64,000 nucleotides of DNA, taken from NCBI GenBank assembly GCA_017437045.1, contig JAFSBY010000015.1, positions 23,768-87,767 on the forward strand, in the 5' to 3' direction. The notes beneath the pieces were generated by a model. It had not been told where the DNA came from, did no database searches, and saw nothing but the letters and a program-made list of their open reading frames with translations. The first letter of the stretch is position 1, and every line of letters begins with the position of its first letter. The stretch is from Alistipes sp. GTDB taxonomy: Bacteria; Bacteroidota; Bacteroidia; Bacteroidales; Rikenellaceae. Shown one piece after another: positions 8,558 through 16,713 of the stretch. The position numbers and the translations under genes are program-made.

Positions 8558-10453
8558 ATGAAACTGATTCACTATCTAACACCGATCCTTGCTATGGCTG
8601 CTGTATCGTGTCAGACAACATCTCCGGCCACCTCATCGGCTACCGAGGTTGAAGTGGCTACCGAGGGCCGTTTGCACCATGTGGAGCCACTCTCGTGGTG
8701 GGTGGGAATGAATACCCCCCTGCAACTGCTCTTGCATGGCGATTCGCTCTCGATGTACGAGGTGCGTATCGAGGGTGAGGGGGCTCGCATCACCGGAACG
8801 CACCGCGCGGACAGCCCCAACTACCTCTTCGCCGATGTGGAGATCGACCCCACGGCCGAGCCGGGTACGCGCTACCTGGTCTTCTCGCGCGAGGGCGATG
8901 AATTTAAGGTGCCCTATGAGCTGGCAGCGCGCCGCGAGGGCTCGCGTGAGCGTCAGAGCTTCACGACTGCCGATGTGATCTACCTGCTCATGCCCGACCG
9001 CTTTGCCAACGGCTCGCCCGAGACCGATTCGACCCCTTCGACCCTCGAGAAGGCCGACCGCGACTTCCTGCATGGCCGTCATGGTGGTGACCTGCAGGGT
9101 ATGATCGACCACCTGGACCACATTGCCGACCTCGGTATGACGGCCATCTGGTCCACGCCGTTGCTGCTCGACAATGAGCCGATCTTCTCCTACCACGGGT
9201 ATGCGTGTGGCGACTACTACCACCTCGATCCGCGCATGGGCTCCAATGAGCTCTACCGCGAGTATGTGGCCGAGGCACACAAGCGCGATCTGAAGATCAT
9301 CATGGACATCGTGACGAACCACTGCGGTATCAGCCATTGGTGGATGAAGGATCTGCCCTTTACCGATTGGGTCCACCAATTCGACGAGTTTACGCGCACG
9401 AACAACCTCTTCTCGACCAACATGGATCCGAATGCTTCGCAGTACGATCTGATGATGCAGGAGAGTGCCTGGTTCGACACCTCGATGCCCGACATGAACC
9501 TCGATAACCCCTACCTGTTGCACTATTTCAAGCAGTGGGCTGTGTGGTGGATCGAGTATGCCGATCTGGATGGTCTGCGTGTCGATACCTATCCCTACAA
9601 CGAGAAGGGCCCGATGAGCCAGTGGTGCCAGTCGGTGTTGGCCGAGTACCCGAACCTCAATATCGTGGGCGAGTGCTGGACGGCCGATGTTCCGCAGTTG
9701 GCCTATTGGCAGGGTGGCCATCCGAACCACGACGGCTTTGATTCGCATCTGCCCTCGATCATGGATTTCCCGCTGCGTGATGCTATTGCAATGGCATTGC
9801 CGACCGACTCGTTGCAGTGGGGCGAGGGTATGATCCGCGTCTATAATGCCCTGTCGGACGACTTTGTCTATCACGACCTCTCGAAGATGATGATCTTCGT
9901 GGGCAACCACGACATCGACCGCATTGCCGATGTGCTGCGTGGCAATACGGCCCGTGTGAAGTTGGCAATGACGCTCTTGGCCACGATGCGCGGTATTCCG
10001 CAATTCTACGCCGGCGATGAGTGGATGATCCGCTCGAAGGATCTCAAGCAGGGCCACGGTGGTCTGCGTGTCGATTCGCCGGGTGGCTGGCCGGGTGACG
10101 AGGTGAACTACTTCGACCCCGAGCAGCTCAAGGGTGATGCCGCCGAGGTCTATCACCACGTCAAGCAACTGTTCAATTGGCGTAAGACGAAGGAGGTGAT
10201 CCATTCGGGTCGCACGCTCCATTTTGGCTCGCGCGACAACACTTATGCCTATTTCCGCTACAACGACACCGACGCGGTCTTTGTCTATATCAATAATTCG
10301 CGAGGTCGCAAGACGATCCCCTGGGCCAACTATGCCGAGATCACCTCTTCGTTGAAGGAGGGTCGCAACGTGCTCACGGGCGAGGTCTTTGATCCGACCC
10401 GGCCGATTGTGGTAGGTGCGCGAGAGGCGTTGGTTGTTGAGTTCCGCCGATAG
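8558..10453 (+). CDS. susA: SusA-like neopullulanase / cyclomaltodextrinase (GH13)
   Basis: A 631-residue protein with a signal peptide ending at a lipobox-like VSC (Cys18). The N-terminal beta domain (about 35-125) matches the Cyc-maltodext_N type, followed by a GH13 barrel. Key motifs are MPDRFANG (145-152), nucleophile Asp343 in GLRVDTY, acid/base Glu372 in VGECWTAD and Asp452 in VGNHDID. Length and domain order match SusA, which in Bacteroides finishes malto-oligosaccharide or cyclodextrin breakdown in the periplasm. The lipobox suggests membrane tethering here. It is the last gene of the Sus-like cluster, followed by a long terminator-like hairpin. Confidence 0.88.
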   Translation: MKLIHYLTPILAMAAVSCQTTSPATSSATEVEVATEGRLHHVEPLSWWVGMNTPLQLLLHGDSLSMYEVRIEGEGARITGTHRADSPNYLFADVEIDPTAEPGTRYLVFSREGDEFKVPYELAARREGSRERQSFTTADVIYLLMPDRFANGSPETDSTPSTLEKADRDFLHGRHGGDLQGMIDHLDHIADLGMTAIWSTPLLLDNEPIFSYHGYACGDYYHLDPRMGSNELYREYVAEAHKRDLKIIMDIVTNHCGISHWWMKDLPFTDWVHQFDEFTRTNNLFSTNMDPNASQYDLMMQESAWFDTSMPDMNLDNPYLLHYFKQWAVWWIEYADLDGLRVDTYPYNEKGPMSQWCQSVLAEYPNLNIVGECWTADVPQLAYWQGGHPNHDGFDSHLPSIMDFPLRDAIAMALPTDSLQWGEGMIRVYNALSDDFVYHDLSKMMIFVGNHDIDRIADVLRGNTARVKLAMTLLATMRGIPQFYAGDEWMIRSKDLKQGHGGLRVDSPGGWPGDEVNYFDPEQLKGDAAEVYHHVKQLFNWRKTKEVIHSGRTLHFGSRDNTYAYFRYNDTDAVFVYINNSRGRKTIPWANYAEITSSLKEGRNVLTGEVFDPTRPIVVGAREALVVEFRR

Positions 10454-10582
10454 AAAAAAAACGTATAGCAAGCGAAATTTCTGCGTTACGCTTGGTCGGC
10501 AATTGCTCACATACGTATCAGTATGCTCCGCATTGCCTCCCTGCGCAAGCCTTGAAATTTACACTTGCTATACGTTTTTTTT
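10454..10582. repeat. Large nested hairpin element, copy A
   Basis: The ends are an inverted repeat, AAAAAAACGTATAGCAAG against CTTGCTATACGTTTTTTT. Inside it are nested pairs AAATTTC/GAAATTT, GCTTG/CAAGC, GGCAAT/ATTGCC and an apical CATAC/GTATG. A-run and T-run ends would let it terminate transcription from both sides. A second copy with a related core but different arms lies at 31384-31507. Confidence 0.75.
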
Positions 10583-10660
10583 GTGGCTTTGAGGGAAGGC
10601 GTTCACCTGTCTGCCTTTTTTTCTTAAAAAACCGGCAGAATGGTTTAATCGTACTTATTA

Positions 10661-10691
10661 TTTGTCAGTTTCTTTTTTTTCACTACCTTTG
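10661..10691 (+). promoter_or_regulatory. Bacteroidetes-type promoter of the TIR gene
   Basis: TTTG at 10661-10664 and TACCTTTG at 10684-10691 are separated by 19 bases, which matches the known Bacteroidetes -33/-7 consensus exactly. The TIR gene starts 26 bases downstream. Confidence 0.75.
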
Positions 10692-10717
10692 TTAAGTTAA
10701 ACAACCTACTACTCCCC

Positions 10718-12169
10718 ATGAAATACGATGTATTTATTTCTTGCAAAAGTGAAGATTATAAGTTTGCTCGGCAAATTTATAACTTTCTAACAGGCCCGGA
10801 ATTAAACTATAAAGTATTTCTTGCCGATGCGGAACTGCGTAAAAAAGGAAAGACCTTTTATGGTAAAGTGATCGATGCTGCGCTGGAAGCATCCGATCAT
10901 CTTATTTTGTTTGCATCTAAGGTAGAGTATGTTACTACCGAGTACGTGGAGAATGAGTGGCGTCTATTTTTGGAAGAGCAACGTTCCGGCAATAAAAAAG
11001 GTAATATTGTCACAATCTTGAAAGGCGTTGATACCAAATCTCTGCCGATTAGTTTAAGACACATTCAGTCGATTCCGTTTGACGAATATAAGTCGGTTAT
11101 AGATTTTCTGCCTAAATTTGAAGAGGGAGACGAGGCTTTGGGGCATCGGGAGTCCGATGATGAATCTGCCGAGCTTACTCCTCCCACACCTCCCACTCCT
11201 TCAACCCCAAGCCTGAAAAAATGGTTGTGGATGGTGGCTGCGTTGCTGTTGATTGTGGGTGGTATTTTTGGCGGACGTGCTATTAAAAGCCGTGTGGATG
11301 AGTTGCAGTTTGTTCGAGATAGTCTAAAACAGGCCCAACTCTATCAAGACAGCCTCGAATATGTGCAAGCCGAACGTGCTGCCTTTGTCAAGGATAGCAC
11401 CGACAAAGCCAATGCCGCTGCTCGAAAGGCAGAAGCGAATCGTTTGGCCAAAGAGAAAGCAGAAAAGGAAGAAGCAGAACAAGAACGATTAGCGGCTGAA
11501 AAGGCTGAACGCGAGCGTCTTGCAGCCGAACAAGCCGCCCAAGAGAAGGCCGAAAAGGAGCGTCGTGAGCGCGAAGCGCGTGAGGAAGCCGAAAAGGCGG
11601 AACGCGAACGGTTGGCTCGCGAAGCTGCGAATAAAACCTACAAAGTCGGCGACTACTACAATGTCAATGGCAAAGAGGGCGTGGTCTTCTATGTGGATGA
11701 AACAGGCAAGCATGGGAAAATTGTTAGCATGACGCAATCGAGTGAAATATTGCAATGGTCATCTAATAAGAACGAACAAAAACAGCTGATCGGAGCCTCC
11801 AGTAAGACGAATGGCGCAGCCAATATGCAAGCCGTCCAGCAACGCCCGAATTGGCGCACAGACTATCCTGCCTTTGCCTGGTGTGCTCGGCTGGGTTCGG
11901 GGTGGTATCTGCCCGCTATCGAGGAGCTAAAGTTGTTTACACTGAACGACAGCGTACACGACGCTGTAAATCGTACTTTAGCGGCCAAAGGGGGTACGAA
12001 ATTACCCAACAAGGGAGATCTCGGTAAATACTATTGGTCTTCGACGGAGTATGATTATCAATACTCTGATGGTGCGTTCTGCGCGTGGCTTGTCGATATG
12101 CGCAGTGGCAACACCGGCTACTACGATAGGAGCTTCGACAACTATGTGCGCGCCGTGTCCGCTTTTTAA
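10718..12169 (+). CDS. TIR-domain transmembrane protein with coiled coil and C-type-lectin-like (DUF1566-like) C-terminus
   Basis: A 483-residue protein. Residues 1-135 form a TIR domain: DVFISCKSED opens strand A, and EYVENEW at 75-81 places Glu80 where TIR NAD-cleaving enzymes carry the catalytic Glu. A Pro/Thr linker leads to one membrane helix (about 169-186), then a long Glu/Lys/Ala coiled coil (about 190-305). Residues 307-483 look like the DUF1566/FGE type of C-type-lectin fold, with WYLPAIEEL, YWSSTE and a terminal VRAVSAF. Ligand-binding folds of this kind are common targets of diversity-generating retroelements. The stretch between YWSSTE and the end is rich in Tyr, Asn, Asp and Ser. 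The gene is AT-richer than its neighbours, suggesting transfer. Its role is not known; a defence or sensing receptor is an inference. Confidence 0.8.
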   Translation: MKYDVFISCKSEDYKFARQIYNFLTGPELNYKVFLADAELRKKGKTFYGKVIDAALEASDHLILFASKVEYVTTEYVENEWRLFLEEQRSGNKKGNIVTILKGVDTKSLPISLRHIQSIPFDEYKSVIDFLPKFEEGDEALGHRESDDESAELTPPTPPTPSTPSLKKWLWMVAALLLIVGGIFGGRAIKSRVDELQFVRDSLKQAQLYQDSLEYVQAERAAFVKDSTDKANAAARKAEANRLAKEKAEKEEAEQERLAAEKAERERLAAEQAAQEKAEKERREREAREEAEKAERERLAREAANKTYKVGDYYNVNGKEGVVFYVDETGKHGKIVSMTQSSEILQWSSNKNEQKQLIGASSKTNGAANMQAVQQRPNWRTDYPAFAWCARLGSGWYLPAIEELKLFTLNDSVHDAVNRTLAAKGGTKLPNKGDLGKYYWSSTEYDYQYSDGAFCAWLVDMRSGNTGYYDRSFDNYVRAVSAF

Positions 12170-12227
12170 TCTTTAGGCTTTTAGCTTTTTGCGCAACGTT
12201 ATTTAGGCCGGTAACAACTCCCAATAC

Positions 12228-12262
12228 AAAAAGGGCCTCCGAATGCTCGGAAGCCCTTTTTT
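12228..12262 (-). terminator. Terminator of rplU-rpmA
   Basis: A GGGCTTCCGA stem (read on the - strand) closes on TCGGAGGCCC through a four-base loop, with A-rich and T-rich flanks on both sides. It lies between the convergent TIR gene and rpmA and can serve both. Confidence 0.8.
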
Positions 12263-12280
12263 CTTGGATCGTGCGTGCGC

Positions 12281-12541
12281 TTACTCAGCCAGCGGAGTAA
12301 CGCTCACGTAGGACTTGTTCTCACCCTTCTTGCAGAACGTTACCGTTCCGTCAACCAGGGCAAACAACGTGTGGTCCTTACCCATACCTACGTTCTCACC
12401 TGCGTTGTGAACCGTACCACGCTGGCGAACGATGATGTTGCCGGCCTTAGCGAACTGACCACCGAACAACTTGATACCGAGTCGCTTGCTCTCCGACTCA
12501 CGGCCGTTCTTCGAACTACCTACACCTTTCTTGTGTGCCAT
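12281..12541 (-). CDS. rpmA: 50S ribosomal protein L27
   Basis: An 86-residue protein beginning [16 protein letters not shown] and continuing with [11 protein letters not shown] and a [20 protein letters not shown] block. These are the highly conserved parts of bL27, a large-subunit protein near the peptidyl transferase centre. The N-terminus starts directly at the mature MAHKKG form, without the cleaved leader seen in Firmicutes. It lies 24 bases after rplU, the usual bacterial gene pair. Confidence 0.97.
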   Translation of the reverse strand: MAHKKGVGSSKNGRESESKRLGIKLFGGQFAKAGNIIVRQRGTVHNAGENVGMGKDHTLFALVDGTVTFCKKGENKSYVSVTPLAE

Positions 12542-12565
12542 TCTTCTTCAGTTTTTTAAGGTTAA

Positions 12566-12877
12566 TTACGCAACAATCTCCTCAACGAGAATCTGGGTCA
12601 GGTACTGGCGGTGGCCATTACACTTCTGGTAACCCGTTCTACGCTTCTTCTTGAAGACCAGGACCTTGTCGTCCTTCAGGTGCTTCAGGATCTTGCACTT
12701 TACCGAGGCGCCTTCTACAACAGGTGCACCTACTTTTACCTGACCGTCGTTCTCTGCGAGCAGGACCTTGTCGAAACTTACGGACGAATCTACCTCGCCC
12801 TGGAGACGGTGAACATAAAGTTTCCGACCTTTCTCAGCCTTGAATTGCTGACCTGCAATCTCTACAATAACGTACAT
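12566..12877 (-). CDS. rplU: 50S ribosomal protein L21
   Basis: 103 residues, starting [17 protein letters not shown] and ending near [15 protein letters not shown]. The [15 protein letters not shown] segment is the conserved bL21 signature that binds 23S rRNA. The start at ATG 12877 fits family length. The same frame stays open upstream for over 1 kb, but that part opposes the 13-14 kb genes and carries no L21 sequence. It forms an operon with rpmA. Confidence 0.97.
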   Translation of the reverse strand: MYVIVEIAGQQFKAEKGRKLYVHRLQGEVDSSVSFDKVLLAENDGQVKVGAPVVEGASVKCKILKHLKDDKVLVFKKKRRTGYQKCNGHRQYLTQILVEEIVA

Positions 12878-12917
12878 TGAATAATTGTTTGTTGTGCGCA
12901 ATGCGCATTTTGGACTG

Positions 12918-12949
12918 CAAATATAGACCATATTTTGCGGATAAACAAA
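12918..12949 (-). promoter_or_regulatory. Promoter of rplU-rpmA
   Basis: Read on the - strand: TTTG (12946-12949), 20 bases, then TATATTTG (12918-12925), which fits the Bacteroidetes consensus. The boxes lie about 40-70 bases before the rplU start. Confidence 0.65.
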
Positions 12950-13027
12950 TAAACCATAAACTTTTTTCTGCTGAAGGGGTTTGGCACGGTTTTGGGCTGA
13001 CCTCCACCCCGACACAATGAGCTTCCG

Positions 13028-13390
13028 ATGGCGTGCATCCTGATCTACTCCGAAGAGGGCCTTTGGGCAACCCTGATCGAGACGATTCTCTCCGAGCAGG
13101 GGATTGAACTCGCTGTAGCGCGAAATCCGGAGCAGTTGCGCCGTATGACCGTCTCGCGCAGCTACGAGGTCGTGATCATCGTGGGCGTGGGGCTTTTGCG
13201 TCGGGGTGAGGGGTGGTTGCTGCGGCTGCGTCCCTACCGCCTGCGTCCGCCGGAAATCTATTTGGTGGCTTGGCAGCATGGGGAGCAGACCGTGCTGGGG
13301 ATGCTCGAGTGTGGCGTAGATCAATACATGACCCTGCCGCTCCATCCCGGGCGGTTGCGGGCCAAGGTGATGCAGGCATTGGCAGAATGA
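13028..13390 (+). CDS. CheY-like pseudo-receiver domain protein
   Basis: A 120-residue stand-alone protein with the alternating strand/helix pattern of a response-regulator receiver: [10 protein letters not shown] (strand 1), [10 protein letters not shown] (strand 3) and [11 protein letters not shown] (strand 4), then [13 protein letters not shown] where receivers have the conserved K-P loop. The Asp that normally ends strand 3 is absent (VVIIVGVG) and the K-P Lys is replaced by Leu, so phosphorylation is unlikely. It has no DNA-binding domain. Its stop overlaps the ATG of the next gene (ATGA), indicating translational coupling. I infer a protein-protein switch or adaptor for the next two membrane proteins. 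Confidence 0.6.
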   Translation: MACILIYSEEGLWATLIETILSEQGIELAVARNPEQLRRMTVSRSYEVVIIVGVGLLRRGEGWLLRLRPYRLRPPEIYLVAWQHGEQTVLGMLECGVDQYMTLPLHPGRLRAKVMQALAE

Positions 13391-14337
13391 TTCAGATACC
13401 TTATATATGTTATAGTATAGTGGTTGGCCTGTTGCTGCTCCGGCTGCTCGGCAAAATCGCCTATACGGCCTGCTTGCGCCGACAGCAGCGTGGTCTGGAT
13501 GAGGTGGCGCGGCGGGTGGTGGCTCGGTGGATGGCCCGGCCGTGGATCGCGGAGGAGGAGCGGTTGCTGTTGCCATTTTCGCGATCTTCGGTCGATCGGA
13601 TGCGCCTTGCCGAGACCCTTTCGCGGTTGATTTCGGCCACCTATGGGGCTGATCGTACCACCTTGCAGATGATCGTTCGGGCCTATGGCTTGGAGCGGTA
13701 TCTGCTCCGGCGTGCCCGACGATCGCGGGGCTTGCGTCGTGCCTGCTGCTTGCGTTTGTTGGCGGATCTGCCCCTCGGAGAGCGAGCCATGGCGGAGGTG
13801 GCGCGCTATCGGATGGATCGGCAGCGGGAGGTGCGCTTTGCCGCGTTGCTCGTGCAATTGGCCGCACAACCCGAGCAGATGTTGCGCCTGGTGGCCGAAT
13901 ACGACGAGCCGATGCGGGGTGCGGAGATAGCCGAGATACTCCATTTGTTGCGTCGGGGAGCGTTGCCAATCGCCTATCAGCCGCTTTTAGCGGCCTCCAA
14001 TGAGAATTTGAACCGCATCGGGTTCGCGTTAGTCGTACAGTTTGGCATCGAACAGGCCGAGCCGGAGTTGTTGCGCCTGGTGGCCCGCACGGGGCGAGTG
14101 GGCGTGCGAGCCCTCTATGTGTTGGCGGCCCTGCATCGCCCGATGCAGCGACGGGTAGTGATCCTGCGCATTCGCCGCCTGTCGCCCGCCGAACGACGCT
14201 CGCTGCTGCGCTATATGGTCAGCCAGGAGTACACGGCCGAGCAGTTGCGATCGCTCTTTGGCGCGGTCGAAAGTCCCTATTCGGAACGCTTGGTCGCCTC
14301 CTATAAACGTTCGTTGGTATGTCTGAAATCCTCTTGA
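13387..14337 (+). CDS. Membrane-anchored HEAT-like helical repeat protein
   Basis: I chose ATG 13387, which overlaps the previous stop, giving 316 residues. An N-terminal membrane helix spans about residues 5-22. The rest is an Arg/Leu-rich, all-helical protein with repeated units of the kind R-x-A-L-L-V-Q-L-A and R-x-G-F-A-L-V-V-Q-F, as in HEAT-type scaffolds. No catalytic motif is visible. Such repeats usually bind partners, and the partners here would be the flanking pseudo-receiver and the glycosyltransferase-like protein, whose genes overlap this one on both sides. Function unknown. Confidence 0.6.
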   Translation: MIQIPYICYSIVVGLLLLRLLGKIAYTACLRRQQRGLDEVARRVVARWMARPWIAEEERLLLPFSRSSVDRMRLAETLSRLISATYGADRTTLQMIVRAYGLERYLLRRARRSRGLRRACCLRLLADLPLGERAMAEVARYRMDRQREVRFAALLVQLAAQPEQMLRLVAEYDEPMRGAEIAEILHLLRRGALPIAYQPLLAASNENLNRIGFALVVQFGIEQAEPELLRLVARTGRVGVRALYVLAALHRPMQRRVVILRIRRLSPAERRSLLRYMVSQEYTAEQLRSLFGAVESPYSERLVASYKRSLVCLKSS

Positions 14338-15173
14338 TCGGTCTGATCGTTTTCGTGTTGTTGTCGGTGGGCTATCTGTGGATGGCGGCGCACGATCATC
14401 TTCGACGTCGATGGCTGCGGTTGCAGCACGGTGTGTTGTATGATGCCATCGAGCAGATCGGCATCTCGGCCTTGGTCGTCGATCGCTGCACATTGCAACG
14501 GCTTGATGCGCTGCTGGCGGTGGAGTATCCCCGCTATGAGGTGATCTTGACGCTCCGTCGAGCGCGTGATCCGATCCTCTTCGAGGAATTGCTCGATCGC
14601 TTTCGGCTGATTCGGGTCGAGTATACACCGAGTGGTGAGTTGCCCGTAGCGGGCGTAGTGGGGCTCTATCGTTCGCGTAAACGTCGCTTTCGGCGGTTGG
14701 TGCTGCTGGATGTAGAGCCTCGTCTCGCACGCAACGAACGGTTGAACGCGGCGGCCGATGTGGCTACCTATGAATATCTGTTGCCGATTCCATCGGGTGC
14801 GACGCTGCGAGTGGGAGCTGTGGAGGGGTTGGCCTGTGCGGTGGATCGCTTGCAAGGGGTCTCGTTCGATCGGCTTCGCTCGTGGATTGGGCTTCCGGCA
14901 CGACTTGAGGTGCGCGCATCGGTGGTGGCGGCCGGTGGCTTTCGACGGTTGCCACGGCTGTGGTCGGGGAGGTGGCTCCCCGGGCCGATTTTTAGCTCGC
15001 CGGCCGCTCGGTGGCGATGGATACGTCTGCTGGGACGGATATGCGGAATAGGGGTGCTGGCGGCTCTCTGGCTGGCCGATTCGAGGACTTGGTGGTCGGT
15101 GGCGGCTGTCGGAGTGACCTTTTTGTGGGTCGAAGTTGTGCAAATTCGCCTTCGGCAGTTGGCTCGATTCTAA
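14319..15173 (+). CDS. Membrane protein resembling a degenerate GT2 glycosyltransferase
   Basis: A 284-residue protein overlapping the previous gene by 19 bases. It has an N-terminal membrane helix (about 3-22) and two closing helices near residues 235-276, the arrangement of processive membrane GT2 enzymes. The ALLAVEYPRYEVIL segment resembles the early strand of the GT-A fold. The usual D-D-G-S nucleotide site is missing and only a doubtful LLDVEPR could stand for D-x-D. It may be an inactive relative or a very diverged transferase. I infer a complex with the two upstream products. Confidence 0.5.
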   Translation: MSEILLIGLIVFVLLSVGYLWMAAHDHLRRRWLRLQHGVLYDAIEQIGISALVVDRCTLQRLDALLAVEYPRYEVILTLRRARDPILFEELLDRFRLIRVEYTPSGELPVAGVVGLYRSRKRRFRRLVLLDVEPRLARNERLNAAADVATYEYLLPIPSGATLRVGAVEGLACAVDRLQGVSFDRLRSWIGLPARLEVRASVVAAGGFRRLPRLWSGRWLPGPIFSSPAARWRWIRLLGRICGIGVLAALWLADSRTWWSVAAVGVTFLWVEVVQIRLRQLARF

Positions 15174-15276
15174 AATGATTGGCCGATATGGGGTGTTTTG
15201 TGGGGGAAATCGGACTAAATGGAAAAGATTTGTGAAAATATTTGTGCGAAAAACGTTGTTATTCTAAAATTTTTCT

Positions 15277-15284
15277 TAACTTTA
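15277..15284 (+). promoter_or_regulatory. Probable -7 box of the CysQ-like gene
   Basis: TAACTTTA differs from TAnnTTTG at the last base only. A TTG lies near 15256-15258, and the gene start at 15324 is 40 bases downstream. Confidence 0.4.
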
Positions 15285-15323
15285 CTACACGAACAGATGA
15301 GATACCAAAATTGCGCTGTTATC

Positions 15324-16169
15324 ATGAGCAATCGAGAGATTTTGGAAATGTTGCTTCCGGCTATGGTGAATGCGGCGGTGCGTGCAGGTGCAGCCATTAT
15401 GCAGATCCATGGTCATAAGGATGACTACGATATTAGCCTCAAAAGCGATAAAACCCCCATTACGATGGCCGATCGACAGGCCCACCGCGTCATTCGTGAG
15501 GCGTTGGGCTCGACGCGTATCCCGATCTTGAGCGAGGAGGGACGCGAGATGGGCTATGAGGAGCGTCGCAATTGGGAACTTTACTGGCTGGTTGATCCGC
15601 TGGATGGTACGGCTGAATTTATCGAAGGATATAACGAATTTACGGTCAATATCGCCTTGATGGAGAATAACCAATGTGTCGGTGCGGTGATCTATGTGCC
15701 CTATTTTGAGAAGATCTACCTGGCCGGTAGCGGGTATGGTGCTTCGCTCAAGGAGGGGGTGGTGGCTACGGCCGATGCGGCTTGGAGTCTGGAGCAGATC
15801 CTGCAGGGATGCAAATCGCTGCCACTGGTCGAGCAGGCTCCGCACGACCACCTGCGTGTGGCTGTTTCGCGTCTGCATTACACGCCGGAGACCGAGGCGC
15901 ATATCGACGCTTTGCGTCAGAAGTACCCCGATCTGGAGATTGTCGAGCAGGGTAGTTCGTATAAGTTTTGCATGTTGGCTGAAGGAACGATCGACTACTA
16001 CGTGCGTACGTCGCGCACCTATGAGTGGGATACGGCGGCCGGAGAGTTGATTCTCAGCGAAGCGGGTGGTTCGACCTGTGTGATGGCTGATGGCAGCCGA
16101 TTGCGCTACAACGAGGAGGATCTGAGCAATCCTTGGTTTATCGGTCGGTCGCGCTTTAGCCCGATTTAG
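15324..16169 (+). CDS. cysQ: CysQ-like 3'(2'),5'-bisphosphate nucleotidase / inositol monophosphatase family
   Basis: ATG 15324 gives 281 residues of usual family length; the frame is open further upstream, but that part overlaps the promoter. Metal-binding motifs of the lithium-sensitive phosphatase family are present: SEEG at about 70-73, DPLDGTAEF (91-99) and YEWDTAAGELIL near the C-terminus. DPLDG-x-x-EF and WDTAAGE are typical of CysQ, which hydrolyses adenosine 3',5'-bisphosphate from sulfate assimilation. Other inositol-phosphatase-type substrates cannot be excluded. Confidence 0.8.
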   Translation: MSNREILEMLLPAMVNAAVRAGAAIMQIHGHKDDYDISLKSDKTPITMADRQAHRVIREALGSTRIPILSEEGREMGYEERRNWELYWLVDPLDGTAEFIEGYNEFTVNIALMENNQCVGAVIYVPYFEKIYLAGSGYGASLKEGVVATADAAWSLEQILQGCKSLPLVEQAPHDHLRVAVSRLHYTPETEAHIDALRQKYPDLEIVEQGSSYKFCMLAEGTIDYYVRTSRTYEWDTAAGELILSEAGGSTCVMADGSRLRYNEEDLSNPWFIGRSRFSPI

Positions 16170-16285
16170 GAGTGAAATTTTTAGTGGGAATTGAATAAAT
16201 AAAAAGTTCACAACCGAACGTATCTGACAAGATGATTGCGGTGTTGCGCTCACCGATCCTTCCTTCACGCTTGTCGTATCCGTTC

Positions 16286-16320
16286 AAAAAAAGGGGGTGT
16301 CTGTGTTGCAGACATCCCCG
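16286..16320 (-). terminator. Bidirectional terminator
   Basis: GGGGGTGTCTG and CAGACATCCCC pair across TGTTG, with an A-run on the left that becomes a U-tract on the - strand. It follows the small membrane-protein gene on the - strand and may also stop read-through from cysQ. Confidence 0.75.
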
Positions 16321-16340
16321 AGCGGCTTTTTTTGGGGGGG

Positions 16341-16601
16341 CTACTTCTGCTCGATGTCGCAGGCTCCGCAGTTGCCCGAGCAGCCCTGCAAAGGGGATGC
16401 TCCCTCGGAGCAGGAGGCCGTACCATCCATCTCGCGGGTCTCTTGCACGGCGCATTTGATGCCCATGCGTTGCATATCTTTGTTGGTCGAGATTTCGGAG
16501 TCGATGTGGTGTCCTTTGAAGATGAGGGTCAGGGAGAGTCCTGCCACGAAAAAGCCAATCGCAGCCACCGAAATCAGGATTATGAGCAACCAATCTGCCA
16601 T
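16341..16601 (-). CDS. Small Cys-rich single-span membrane protein
   Basis: 86 residues. A membrane helix spans about 5-28, followed by a soluble tail holding five Cys residues and ending in CSGNCGACD. The N-K-D-M-Q-R-M-G-I-K-C segment appears conserved-looking, but I cannot name the family. The layout (one helix, then a Cys cluster) recalls NqrM/DUF539, a maturation factor of the Na+-NQR complex. A related role for the Rnf complex encoded 10 kb downstream is a guess. The gene has its own -7 box (TAAATTTG on the - strand) and terminator. Confidence 0.6.
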   Translation of the reverse strand: MADWLLIILISVAAIGFFVAGLSLTLIFKGHHIDSEISTNKDMQRMGIKCAVQETREMDGTASCSEGASPLQGCSGNCGACDIEQK

Positions 16602-16641
16602 CTTTTCTCTTTTTTGAGGTATAAATTTGTGCTTTCGCCTG

Positions 16642-16657
16642 CAAATTTATATATTTG
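16642..16657. promoter_or_regulatory. Back-to-back divergent -7 boxes
   Basis: CAAATTTA at 16642-16649 reads TAAATTTG on the - strand, toward the small membrane-protein gene. TATATTTG at 16650-16657 faces trkA. The two boxes touch, so the two transcripts may compete for polymerase. Confidence 0.55.
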
Positions 16658-16713
16658 TCAGTTAAAATGCAAAAAAGGTGCCTTGAGATCAAGGTGCGTA
16701 AGCCTCTGATTGT

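Noticed and set aside
10718-12169. Complete diversity-generating retroelement
   Set aside because: No reverse transcriptase, accessory gene or template repeat is visible in the window; only the possible target protein is present.
12878-13969. Upstream extension of the L21 reading frame
   Set aside because: It opposes the pseudo-receiver and HEAT-like genes, encodes no ribosomal-protein sequence and would make L21 four times its normal size.
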